DNA from: Moraxella boevrei DSM 14165
Lineage (GTDB): Bacteria > Pseudomonadota > Gammaproteobacteria > Pseudomonadales > Moraxellaceae
Assembly (NCBI RefSeq): GCF_000379845.1
Contig: NZ_KB903770.1
Span: forward strand, 1 to 64,000
Length of the DNA: 64,000 bases
Reading direction: 5' to 3'
The position numbers and the translations under genes are program-made. The notes beneath the pieces are model-generated. The model saw only the letters and a list, made by a program, of their open reading frames with translations, had not been told where the DNA came from and did not search any database. Position 1 is the first letter of the stretch. Each line of letters starts with the position of its first letter. Positions 43,837 to 51,224 of this stretch are shown here, piece after piece.

Positions 43837-46320
43837 TTAATATAGGTCTGATTGTAAACCATCGTTGGTTAAGGTGCTAACACCCTTATTTTCATTGCTT
43901 TCACCGCTATTGGTTTCGCTATTGCTATCAGATTGTTCTAAATTATTTAAACGTTGTTGTTCGCTCTCATATAACTCTTGAGCGTCAACTTGTTGTTGCT
44001 TGGCGATTTGGGCATCTTGCTGTTGACGGCGTAACTCATTGGCACAGCCGCTTGCATTTTCAGGCGGATAGCGGATATCAGTCGGTACACGAATGGCATT
44101 GGGGCAGTTTTGGTTAGATAGCTCGCCTGTACCATTTTCTAGCCATTGCCATTGAATATCGGTAGGCTCTGCCAGTTGTACAGGGTTGAGTTTTAAGCGT
44201 TGCATAAAATTCACCCACATCGGCAACGCCCCGTTACCACCGCTTAAGCCTGTAGTTTGGTTATCATCAAGCCCAACCCATACCACGCTGACATAGTTGC
44301 CACTATAACCTGCAAACCACGCATCTCGGTAATCGTTGGTCGTGCCTGTTTTCCCTGCTAAATTTAGATTTTCGCCTAAGGTTAACGCCGATTTTGCTGT
44401 ACCATTGCTAATCACTTTTTGCATGGCGTAATTGGTCAGATACGCAGATACAGGATTAATCACTTGGCGTTGTTGAAAATTCGCCCCTTGGATAATCCGA
44501 CCTTCTTTGTCCACCACGCCACGAATGGTGTGAATGTTGTGTTTGACACCACCTGTCGCCAACACTTGATACACATTTAACATATCCATGGGTGATAAAT
44601 CGACCGCACCGAGTAAGGTGGCAGGGTAGTTGGGAATGTCTTTTTGAATGCCCATGCGTTGCAGGTTGGCAATGACATTTGATACGCCAACATCTATGCC
44701 AACCCGTACCGCCGCTTGATTATACGAGTTTGCCAACGCACTCATCAACGGCACAACGCCATGGCTACCACCGCCATAGTTGGCAGGTTTCCATGTTTTA
44801 CCACCTTGTACGATTTCTACAGGACTGTCATCGACGCCACTGGCAAGGTTATACTTGCCTTGTTCAAATCCTGTAAAATAAATAATCGGTTTTAACAATG
44901 AACCGACTTGACGTTTGGCATCTACCGCACGGTTAAAGCCTGTAAATGCTGAACTACTGCCAACCACGGCTAATAACTCGCCATTTTGCGGATTGGCACT
45001 TACCAAGGCAGATTGTAATTGTCCAAGTTTTTTGGGATTGGATTTTTTGAGTTGTTGCAGACTTTCGGCGACTGCATTGTCAGCAGATTGTTGCACATTT
45101 GGGTTAAAGCTTGTAAAAATGCGTAAGCCTTCGTTTTTTAAATCATCGGCATGATAACTTTGGTTTAATTCACGTTTGACAATATCTAAATAGTCAGGAA
45201 AACGACTTTGCCCAATGGTGGGTTTTTTTACCACATCTAACGGCATTTGAATGGCATTGTCATAGGTTGCTTGGTCAATTTTACCTGTAATTAGCATATT
45301 TTGCAACACCACATTTCGCCGTTGCAAAGCCAATTCTGGGTAACGAATCGGATTGTACTGAGTCGGGCCTTTTGCCAAACCGACCAATAACGCCATTTGG
45401 TCAAGGCGTAACTCTGCCAACGGGCGGTTAAAATAAAACTGCGATGCCAAGCCAAAGCCATTAATGGAGTGATTGCCATTTTGTGCCAACGTGATTTCAT
45501 TCATATAAGTTTGCAAAATCTCTTGCTTGCTATAATGACGTTCAAGCAGTAACGCCATCATCGCCTCGTTGGCTTTACGCTTTAAAGTGCGGTCAGAATT
45601 TAGATAAAAATTTTTAATGAGCTGCTGGGTAATGGTTGAACCGCCTTGCCTTGCACCGCCTGACAAATTGCTATAAATCGCCCGTGTCGTGCCACGCAAC
45701 GAAATACCATGATGCTCAAAAAAACCACGGTCTTCGGTAGCAATCAACGCATCAATCAACGGCGTGGGAATTTGCTCTAACTGCATGACAATGCGGTCTT
45801 CGTTATTATCAGGATAAATGCCACCAATCAAAATCGGCTCAAGGCGGACTTTACCAGACGCATTGCGTTCGGTGCTTTGTAAATTGATGATTTGATTATC
45901 GGCAAATTCTAATTTGACAATTTGCTTTGGCTCAACATCGGTTTGGGAAAAATTGAACGAACGGGTGTGAATATAATAGGTATTACCCTGTTTTTGGTAA
46001 GTACCGACTGATTTGTAATTATCCGATGCTTGGTAATTAAGCCAATTAAGCCAGTTTTCTAGTTCCTTGGTGGTTAATGGTGTGCCCTGTTTTAAATCAA
46101 GCGATTGCGAATAGACTTTAGCAGGCAAATTCCAACGTTTGCCTTCAAATTTTTGCGTGATAATGCGGTCTTGTTTGATAAGATAAAGTGCCAACACAAT
46201 TAAGCTGACCAATATTATCACCACAAAAATAAAACTTAGCAAAAAGCTACCACGTTCAAATGGCTTGATTGGACGCTTGGTTAAAGTCGGATTAGCATTG
46301 GTAACAGCGGTTGATTTCAT
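43837..46320 (-). CDS. mrcB: Penicillin-binding protein 1B
   Basis: A bifunctional peptidoglycan synthase, about 827 residues from the ATG at 46320 (a TTG two codons earlier is unlikely). It has a cytoplasmic tail, a membrane anchor at about 26-48, a UB2H-like region, and a glycosyltransferase domain with TEDRGFFEHHGIS (catalytic Glu about 196) and GGSTITQQLIKNF. The transpeptidase domain has SLLK (Ser about 474), SYN (about 532) and KTGTT (about 657). The last 60 residues are Gln/Asn/Ser-rich and probably disordered. LpoB, which activates E. coli PBP1b, is not in the window. Confidence 0.95.
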   Translation of the reverse strand: MKSTAVTNANPTLTKRPIKPFERGSFLLSFIFVVIILVSLIVLALYLIKQDRIITQKFEGKRWNLPAKVYSQSLDLKQGTPLTTKELENWLNWLNYQASDNYKSVGTYQKQGNTYYIHTRSFNFSQTDVEPKQIVKLEFADNQIINLQSTERNASGKVRLEPILIGGIYPDNNEDRIVMQLEQIPTPLIDALIATEDRGFFEHHGISLRGTTRAIYSNLSGGARQGGSTITQQLIKNFYLNSDRTLKRKANEAMMALLLERHYSKQEILQTYMNEITLAQNGNHSINGFGLASQFYFNRPLAELRLDQMALLVGLAKGPTQYNPIRYPELALQRRNVVLQNMLITGKIDQATYDNAIQMPLDVVKKPTIGQSRFPDYLDIVKRELNQSYHADDLKNEGLRIFTSFNPNVQQSADNAVAESLQQLKKSNPKKLGQLQSALVSANPQNGELLAVVGSSSAFTGFNRAVDAKRQVGSLLKPIIYFTGFEQGKYNLASGVDDSPVEIVQGGKTWKPANYGGGSHGVVPLMSALANSYNQAAVRVGIDVGVSNVIANLQRMGIQKDIPNYPATLLGAVDLSPMDMLNVYQVLATGGVKHNIHTIRGVVDKEGRIIQGANFQQRQVINPVSAYLTNYAMQKVISNGTAKSALTLGENLNLAGKTGTTNDYRDAWFAGYSGNYVSVVWVGLDDNQTTGLSGGNGALPMWVNFMQRLKLNPVQLAEPTDIQWQWLENGTGELSNQNCPNAIRVPTDIRYPPENASGCANELRRQQQDAQIAKQQQVDAQELYESEQQRLNNLEQSDSNSETNSGESNENKGVSTLTNDGLQSDLY

Positions 46321-46423
46321 AAACAATTTGTCAAAACTAAGATAACGCTATCATGACTGAAATTGCCAAAAAATTCAATGCCAAATCATGGAAAAATGAT
46401 GAAAAAATTATCAAAATTTATGG

Positions 46424-46555
46424 TTAATCTGATTTATCCGTTGATTGGGGCAAATCAACCTGTACAGGAATGGGGCTATCGTACCATTGATAACGATAAC
46501 CCGTACAGCCTGTTGTGAACACAAGGCTGATTAGCATTACGGCAAACAGACGCAT
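46424..46555 (-). CDS. Small lipoprotein (43 residues) coupled to the D-Ala-D-Ala carboxypeptidase gene
   Basis: The ATG (46553-46555) overlaps the stop of the upstream dac gene (TAATG), a classic coupling arrangement. The product MRLFAVMLISLVFTTGC continues TGYRYQWYDSPIPVQVDLPQ and ends STDKSD. It has a short signal peptide with the lipobox FTTGC (Cys 17), so the mature lipoprotein has only about 27 residues. Mature residues are aromatic (YRYQWYD) then Pro-rich. The coupling to dac suggests a peptidoglycan or envelope role; no family is recognised. Confidence 0.65.
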   Translation of the reverse strand: MRLFAVMLISLVFTTGCTGYRYQWYDSPIPVQVDLPQSTDKSD

Positions 46556-47739
46556 TAGCCGAACAAACCTGTGATATATTGCCAAATACGTTTAAAAATT
46601 CCCGATTTTTCTACCGCAACATCGGCAACAAGTGGGGCAGAGGCGACTGCTTTACCGTTTAGCATGGCAATGACCTCACCGACTTGCTGTCCTTGTTGAA
46701 TCGGTGCCTCCACGTTTTTGGGTAAATTTACCACTGTTTGGATATTGTCTTGGTTAATCTTTTCTAATAAAACTTGTAAGTTAGAACCTGCTTTTACCGT
46801 AACATTATCGGCTTGACCGTATTTAATCGCCACATCACCAAAACTTTGTCCCATGGGTGCGACGACTTTGGTGTTAAAATGCCCAAATCCCCAATTTAAG
46901 AGTTCTTTGGATTGCTCGGCACGGGCTTTTTCTGACTTTGTTCCCATAATCACCGAAATCAATCGCATATCGCCACGTTTACTTGATGCAACAAGACAAA
47001 AGCCTGCTTCTTTGGTATGTCCTGTTTTTAAGCCATCTACGGTATTATCAGTAAATAATAAGGTATTACGGTTAGGTTGGGTGATTTTGTTATAGGTGAA
47101 TTGTTTTTGGCTATAAATTGGATAATACTTGCCTGCGTCTTTGATGATGGCTTGGGCGAGTTTTGCCAAATCTTGCGGTGACGCTTGATGTCCTTCGGCA
47201 GGCATGCCTGTTGCATTCACAAAGTGGGTGTTGGTCATGCCAAGTTTTTTGGCTTCGGTATTCATCAGCTCGGCAAAGGCTTGTTCACTGCCTGCAATAT
47301 GCTGTGCCATGGCTTTGGCAGCGTCGTTACCTGACTGGATAATAATACCTTTTAACATATCCAATGCGGTGGCGGTCGTGTTCACAGGCACATACATACA
47401 TGATTCGGTATTACGCCCACGACACCACGCATCTTCGGTCATCATGACAGGTTGGTTTTCTTGTAATTTTCCCGATAACAGCTGTTGTTCAATGATGTAG
47501 CTCGTCATCATTTTGGTGAGCGATGCAGGCGGAAAAGGCTGATTGGCATTTTTTTGTGCCAATACGGTGCCTGTATCATAATCTATCAAAATATAAGCGG
47601 TGTTATCCAAAGTCGGTGCATCAATCGCATACGCATTGCCCATGCCAAACACGCTTAACGCACTGGCAACCAAGCCAATTTTTAAGCCAACTTTGATTTT
47701 TTGTTGAAAATGAGCTTTATTTTTTGACTGATACGACAC
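46555..47739 (-). CDS. dacA: D-alanyl-D-alanine carboxypeptidase (PBP5/6 family)
   Basis: Trims the terminal D-Ala from peptidoglycan stem peptides in the periplasm. The 394-residue protein starts at a GTG with AAAGGTG upstream. It has a signal peptide (about 17-38, cut after AYA), active-site SLTK (Ser 73), SGN (136-138) and KTG (238-240, GLKTGHTKEAGFC), then the C-terminal beta domain and an amphipathic membrane-binding tail (FKRIWQYITGLFG). Which PBP5/6 paralogue it is cannot be told; dacA is the family symbol. Its stop overlaps the start of the small lipoprotein gene. Confidence 0.93.
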   Translation of the reverse strand: MSYQSKNKAHFQQKIKVGLKIGLVASALSVFGMGNAYAIDAPTLDNTAYILIDYDTGTVLAQKNANQPFPPASLTKMMTSYIIEQQLLSGKLQENQPVMMTEDAWCRGRNTESCMYVPVNTTATALDMLKGIIIQSGNDAAKAMAQHIAGSEQAFAELMNTEAKKLGMTNTHFVNATGMPAEGHQASPQDLAKLAQAIIKDAGKYYPIYSQKQFTYNKITQPNRNTLLFTDNTVDGLKTGHTKEAGFCLVASSKRGDMRLISVIMGTKSEKARAEQSKELLNWGFGHFNTKVVAPMGQSFGDVAIKYGQADNVTVKAGSNLQVLLEKINQDNIQTVVNLPKNVEAPIQQGQQVGEVIAMLNGKAVASAPLVADVAVEKSGIFKRIWQYITGLFG

Positions 47740-47835
47740 GATGACACCTTTTTAATTTAATCAAAACATATGAAAATAAACACATTACCGCAAAGCGATA
47801 CAAAGACCGCCTATCTTACCAAAATGTGACAAAAG

Positions 47836-47872
47836 ATAAAAGCCTAAATCAACAAGATGTTGGCTTTTGGTT
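47836..47872 (-). terminator. Possible terminator after the gene at 47922
   Basis: On the minus strand AAAAGCC and GGCTTTT pair, with an inner AACA/TGTT pairing and an asymmetric bulge, followed by ATCTTTT. The imperfect stem and broken T run make this only moderately convincing. Confidence 0.4.
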
Positions 47873-47921
47873 TATTTTTATGACAGATTATCGCAACCAA
47901 TGAGATTTTAAGCTTAATGAG

Positions 47922-48332
47922 TTATTGAGCTGAGCTTGCCAACTCGCTACATACTTGCTTGTTTTCAGCATTAGAAAAGCTAAGCGTCCAACGGCGAGTT
48001 TCATCCAAAATCTGTTTATAATCTTGTTGTGTTGACAAATATTGCACCGCCATGCGTGGGTCGCTGATGCTTGGCATTAGATTTTTTAACTCGGCATTGT
48101 AGGCGGTGGCAAAACCTTTTTGTTGTTTTTGATTAAGCATCGGCGGGCAAATTTCGGAAAAAACCTGTAACACTGCCACTTCTTCTTTGGTGGTGGTCAA
48201 CGTTGATATATCAATCGCAATCGTGCTTGGCTCGATTGGCGTCTCTTTATCGCTTGCAGTGGCAAACATCGCAACCGATAACGTGCTAACCGTGAACAAA
48301 TTTTTGGCAAGGGCAGAGAGCATATTATTCAT
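47922..48332 (-). CDS. Hypothetical secreted protein
   Basis: A 136-residue protein with a signal peptide (hydrophobic LFTVSTLSVAMFATAS, cut near 26). The mature protein has two cysteines (VFSEICPPML near 62 and NKQVCSELAS near 129) that could form a disulfide, and a helical composition (KGFATAYNAELKNL, MAVQYLSTQQDYKQILDETR). A plausible start at the third codon (also Met) cannot be excluded. It is upstream of dacA on the same strand with a 182-base gap. No function is recognised. Confidence 0.6.
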   Translation of the reverse strand: MNNMLSALAKNLFTVSTLSVAMFATASDKETPIEPSTIAIDISTLTTTKEEVAVLQVFSEICPPMLNQKQQKGFATAYNAELKNLMPSISDPRMAVQYLSTQQDYKQILDETRRWTLSFSNAENKQVCSELASSAQ

Positions 48333-48546
48333 AACAAATATCCTGTGATTTTTGGTAAAAATAAGTATTAAAATAGTTGTGGCATATCATACCGAAGTTT
48401 GGCAAAAAAAACCTTAAAAAAATGCGATAAAACAGTGGTTTTTTGTGAAAAAATCGGCAATTTTGGCGTAAATTAGCAATAATTGTGTAATAATTCCTTG
48501 TGTAGATTAGGGAATTAACTTTTTAAACCAAACGTTTTGCCAAATA

Positions 48547-49287
48547 TCAAATTTTATTATCAATTTTTACGGCGGATAAAATTTGTAAATCGCCATTTTC
48601 TAACAGACAAAAACGGATGTCAACTTGTTGATATTTCAGGATAAATTCCCGATGAATTTCATTTTTCCGATACGCAGGGCGTGGGTCTTGGGCGATTAAT
48701 TCACGAATGGTTGTAATGTCATTTTTAGTTAACAAATTTTGATAAACTAAGTTGGTAAAATTTTGTTCGGCATTTTTGCTGATTTGCACGGTTTTTAACA
48801 CAGGTTTTTCACTGGCAAAACCGCTCACCGCATGGGGTAGGCTATCGCTATAGGCGATGTACGGCTTGATGTCAATAATCGGTGTGCCGTCCACTAAATC
48901 CGCCCCAATAATATGCAATTTTACCCGATTTTCCACGATTTCAATCTGCGATAACTGTACCACCGAAAGCCCAATATTGGCAGGGCGATACATACTGCGA
49001 GTGGCGAAAACCCCAATTTTCTCATTTCCGCCCAAACGTGGCGGACGCACTTGTGGGCGAAAAGGCGTGTCGGCGGTGGTTTTGTTTTGGTGAAATTGCC
49101 AAAGCAACCAAATATGGCTAAACGCCTGTAAGCCATCAAAGGCGGAAGGGTTGTCAAACGTTGGCACAAACTCAATCACGCCTGCCAAATTTACCAAATT
49201 GGGCTGGCGTGGCAAGCCAAATTTTTGCGTTAATGGCGAATGTAAATAACCGATAATCGGAAACGTTAAAGTTTGATTGTTTATCAT
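48547..49287 (-). CDS. trmO: tRNA (N6-threonylcarbamoyladenosine37-N6)-methyltransferase TrmO
   Basis: TrmO methylates t6A37 in tRNA-Thr. The 246-residue protein has the TsaA/TrmO beta-barrel: FPIIGYLHSPLTQKFGLPRQ (about 9-28), AFSHIWLLWQFHQNKT, VGVFATRSMYRPANIGLSVV-type sequence (GVFATRSMYRPANIGLSVVQ, about 92-111), and GADLVDGTPIIDIKPYIAYS (about 128-147). The C-terminal region (RELIAQDPRPAYRK) matches the fused helical part of gammaproteobacterial TrmO. The gene is divergent from fpr. Confidence 0.92.
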   Translation of the reverse strand: MINNQTLTFPIIGYLHSPLTQKFGLPRQPNLVNLAGVIEFVPTFDNPSAFDGLQAFSHIWLLWQFHQNKTTADTPFRPQVRPPRLGGNEKIGVFATRSMYRPANIGLSVVQLSQIEIVENRVKLHIIGADLVDGTPIIDIKPYIAYSDSLPHAVSGFASEKPVLKTVQISKNAEQNFTNLVYQNLLTKNDITTIRELIAQDPRPAYRKNEIHREFILKYQQVDIRFCLLENGDLQILSAVKIDNKI

Positions 49288-49322
49288 AATGAATAGATAT
49301 GTTAAATTTTATAATAATAAAA

Positions 49323-49347
49323 AATAGGTATGAAAAATTTACCTATT
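49323..49347. other. Inverted repeat between trmO and fpr
   Basis: A perfect 8-bp inverted repeat (AATAGGTA / TACCTATT) with a 9-base AT loop in the 182-base divergent spacer. It could be an operator or a weak hairpin. There is no T run to make it a clear terminator. Confidence 0.3.
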
Positions 49348-49469
49348 ATTATGCCATTTTTTTGACAATAAAGTCGCCCATTTTGCAAAAAATTTGTTAT
49401 TATATGCAAGTTTTCACTGGTACTTTTTGTACTTTATTTTTGCATAACAATTAACAAAAAGGTGTTTTT

Positions 49470-50282
49470 ATGTCGGATAATAATGAGATACGTGCCAAAA
49501 TTTTGGCAAAATTCTATGAAGAAACCGTGACTTATGTTCATCATTGGAATGAAACTTTGTTTACCATTAAAACTACTCGTAGTGATGGGTTGCGTTTTCG
49601 TAATGGTGAATTTGCCATGATAGGCTTGGAAGTGGACGGTAAACCGCTGATGCGTGCTTACTCGATTGCCAGCCCAAATTATGATGAAGAATTGGAATTT
49701 TATTCGATTAAAGTACAAGACGGTCCTTTGACATCGGTTTTGCAACACATTCAAGTGGGCGAAAAATTATTGGTCAGTAAAAAACCGACAGGTACGCTGG
49801 TGCTTGATGATTTAAATCCAAATGCTAAACATTTGTATATGCTGGCAACAGGGACAGGGCTTGCACCGTTTTTGTCGTTGGCAAGAGACCCAGAAGTGTA
49901 TGAAAAATTTGACAAAGTTGTGCTAGTGCATGGCGTGCGGTATGTCAGCGAACTTGGTTATCGTGAGATGTTTGAAAAAGATTTGTTTGAAGATGAATTG
50001 CTTGGTGAGTTTGTCAAAGATAAGTTGATTTATTATCCAACGGTAACTCGTGAGCCGTTTCACAATACTGGTCGAATGACGGATTTGATGAAATCTGGTA
50101 AGTTGTTTGAAGATATTGGCTTGCCACCGATTAATCCCGAAAATGACCGTGCGATGATTTGCGGTAGTCCGTCTATGAATAAAGACGTTGCGGAGATTTT
50201 GGACGGTTTTGGGTTGAAATGCTCGCCACGTATGGGCGGTACGGGGGATTATGTGGTTGAACGTGCGTTTGTTGAGCAGTGA
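49470..50282 (+). CDS. fpr: Ferredoxin--NADP reductase
   Basis: Fpr moves electrons between NADPH and ferredoxin/flavodoxin and supports iron-sulfur and oxidative-stress metabolism. The 270-residue protein has the FAD-binding RAYSIASPNYDEELEFYSIK (about 52-71), GPLTSVLQHIQVGEKL, and the NADPH-binding LATGTGLAPFLSLARDPEVY near 126-145, ending with the Fpr-type C-terminus GDYVVERAFVEQ. AAAGGTG precedes the ATG. It is divergent from trmO. Confidence 0.94.
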   Translation: MSDNNEIRAKILAKFYEETVTYVHHWNETLFTIKTTRSDGLRFRNGEFAMIGLEVDGKPLMRAYSIASPNYDEELEFYSIKVQDGPLTSVLQHIQVGEKLLVSKKPTGTLVLDDLNPNAKHLYMLATGTGLAPFLSLARDPEVYEKFDKVVLVHGVRYVSELGYREMFEKDLFEDELLGEFVKDKLIYYPTVTREPFHNTGRMTDLMKSGKLFEDIGLPPINPENDRAMICGSPSMNKDVAEILDGFGLKCSPRMGGTGDYVVERAFVEQ

Positions 50283-50300
50283 TTTAGGTAGATTGATAAA

Positions 50301-50337
50301 ATTTTGTGCAAATTCTAAAAATGGGTTTGCACAAAAT
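50301..50337. terminator. Perfect 12-bp inverted repeat downstream of fpr
   Basis: ATTTTGTGCAAA (50301-50312) and TTTGCACAAAAT (50326-50337) form a 12-bp stem with a 13-base loop between converging fpr and the Pro-Gln repeat gene. There is no clear T run, so it may be a 3' end stabiliser rather than a true terminator. Confidence 0.45.
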
Positions 50338-50401
50338 CCTTGATAACATTAGCTCGGTTATTTCTATTCTACATTTCCTATCATTAATTTTTTTAAAACA
50401 A

Positions 50402-51094
50402 TTATAACTGATGCAACAAATCATCTAACATATCATCAAACGCATCATGCGTTTGATTGGTTTTATTCGGTGTTGTCGGTGTCGTGGGGCTTGACACAGG
50501 TTTTTGCTGTGCGACACTTTTTTGCGGTTGCGGTTGCGGTTGCGGTTGCGGTTGCGGTTGCGGTTGCGGTTGCGGTTGCGGTTGCGGTTGCGGTTGCGGT
50601 TGCGGTTGCGGTTGCGGTTGCGGTTGCGGTTGCGGTTGCGGTTGCGGTTGCGGTTGCGGTTGCGGTTGCGGTTGCGGTGCTTGGGCAGGCGTGTTCGCCA
50701 CTGATTGCACGGCTGATTTTTGCCCTTTAGCAAGGTGGTCTTGGGCGAGTTGGGCTTTGACTTGTTTTTGGCGAGCTTGTTTTACCGCCATTTCTTGTTT
50801 AAAATCATACCAATTTTGTCGCCACCAATGTTCAAATTGGTCAACATTTCGCCCATGCACCGACTCGGGCAAATCCACGGTTAATAACTGAGAAATCAAT
50901 ACCAAATCATTGCTATCTAACGTTTGTTCAGGTGATACAAAAATATGTTCACGACTGCCTTTATACGCTTTTTTATAAGTGAGCGACTGTCCGTCAAATT
51001 CTAGTTTTGGTAATTGCCAAAGTTTACCATTTTGATAAATGACGGTAAATTTTTTGACGGGGTGTTTAAAAATCACATCAATCGGTCGTAGCAT
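50402..51094 (-). CDS. Hypothetical protein with Pro-Gln repeat linker
   Basis: A 230-residue protein. Residues 1-85 look folded (IDVIFKHPVKKFTVIYQNGK, KAYKGSREHIFVSPEQTLDS, VLISQLLTVDLP). Residues 90-135 are a basic helix (FEHWWRQNWYDFKQEMAVKQ). Then 26 Pro-Gln repeats, about 52 residues, lead to a short acidic C-terminus (HDAFDDMLDDLLHQL) that could be a binding motif. The spacer of Pro-Gln would form a stiff rod, as in TonB-like linkers, but no membrane anchor or TonB motif is seen. Function unknown. It is divergent from recC. Confidence 0.6.
   Translation of the reverse strand: MLRPIDVIFKHPVKKFTVIYQNGKLWQLPKLEFDGQSLTYKKAYKGSREHIFVSPEQTLDSNDLVLISQLLTVDLPESVHGRNVDQFEHWWRQNWYDFKQEMAVKQARQKQVKAQLAQDHLAKGQKSAVQSVANTPAQAPQPQPQPQPQPQPQPQPQPQPQPQPQPQPQPQPQPQPQPQPQPQPQPQPQPQKSVAQQKPVSSPTTPTTPNKTNQTHDAFDDMLDDLLHQL
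50522..50677. repeat. 26 tandem copies of the hexamer TTGCGG
   Basis: A perfect hexanucleotide microsatellite, 156 bases, encoding Pro-Gln on the minus strand. Because the unit is two codons, copy-number change alters linker length but not reading frame. All other frames through it stay open and give the spurious Arg-Asn, Cys-Gly and Ala-Val repeats. Confidence 0.95.
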
Positions 51095-51182
51095 GGTTTT
51101 TTCCCTTACATTTAAAAGAATAAATTAATGGGAATAATGTAGCATAATTTGGCAAAAATTAACAGAAGATATCCGACCAACG

Positions 51183-51191
51183 TGTTATAAT
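51183..51191 (+). promoter_or_regulatory. Extended -10 promoter element of recCBD
   Basis: TGTTATAAT: a TG two bases... followed by one base and a perfect TATAAT (51186-51191). The -35 position is poor, as is common with extended -10 promoters. Transcription would begin near 51198, about 27 bases before the recC ATG at 51225. Confidence 0.5.
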
Positions 51192-51224
51192 TTTGACGGT
51201 TTAGCAGACAAAAAAGTGGACTTT

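Noticed and set aside
50522-50677. Possible CRISPR array
   Set aside because: It is a contiguous microsatellite without spacers, and no cas genes are present.
50425-50891. Open frames of Arg-Asn, Cys-Gly, Ala-Val and Leu-Arg repeats on both strands
   Set aside because: They are the hexamer repeat read in other frames; the minus-strand Pro-Gln frame is the one with folded ends and a good start.
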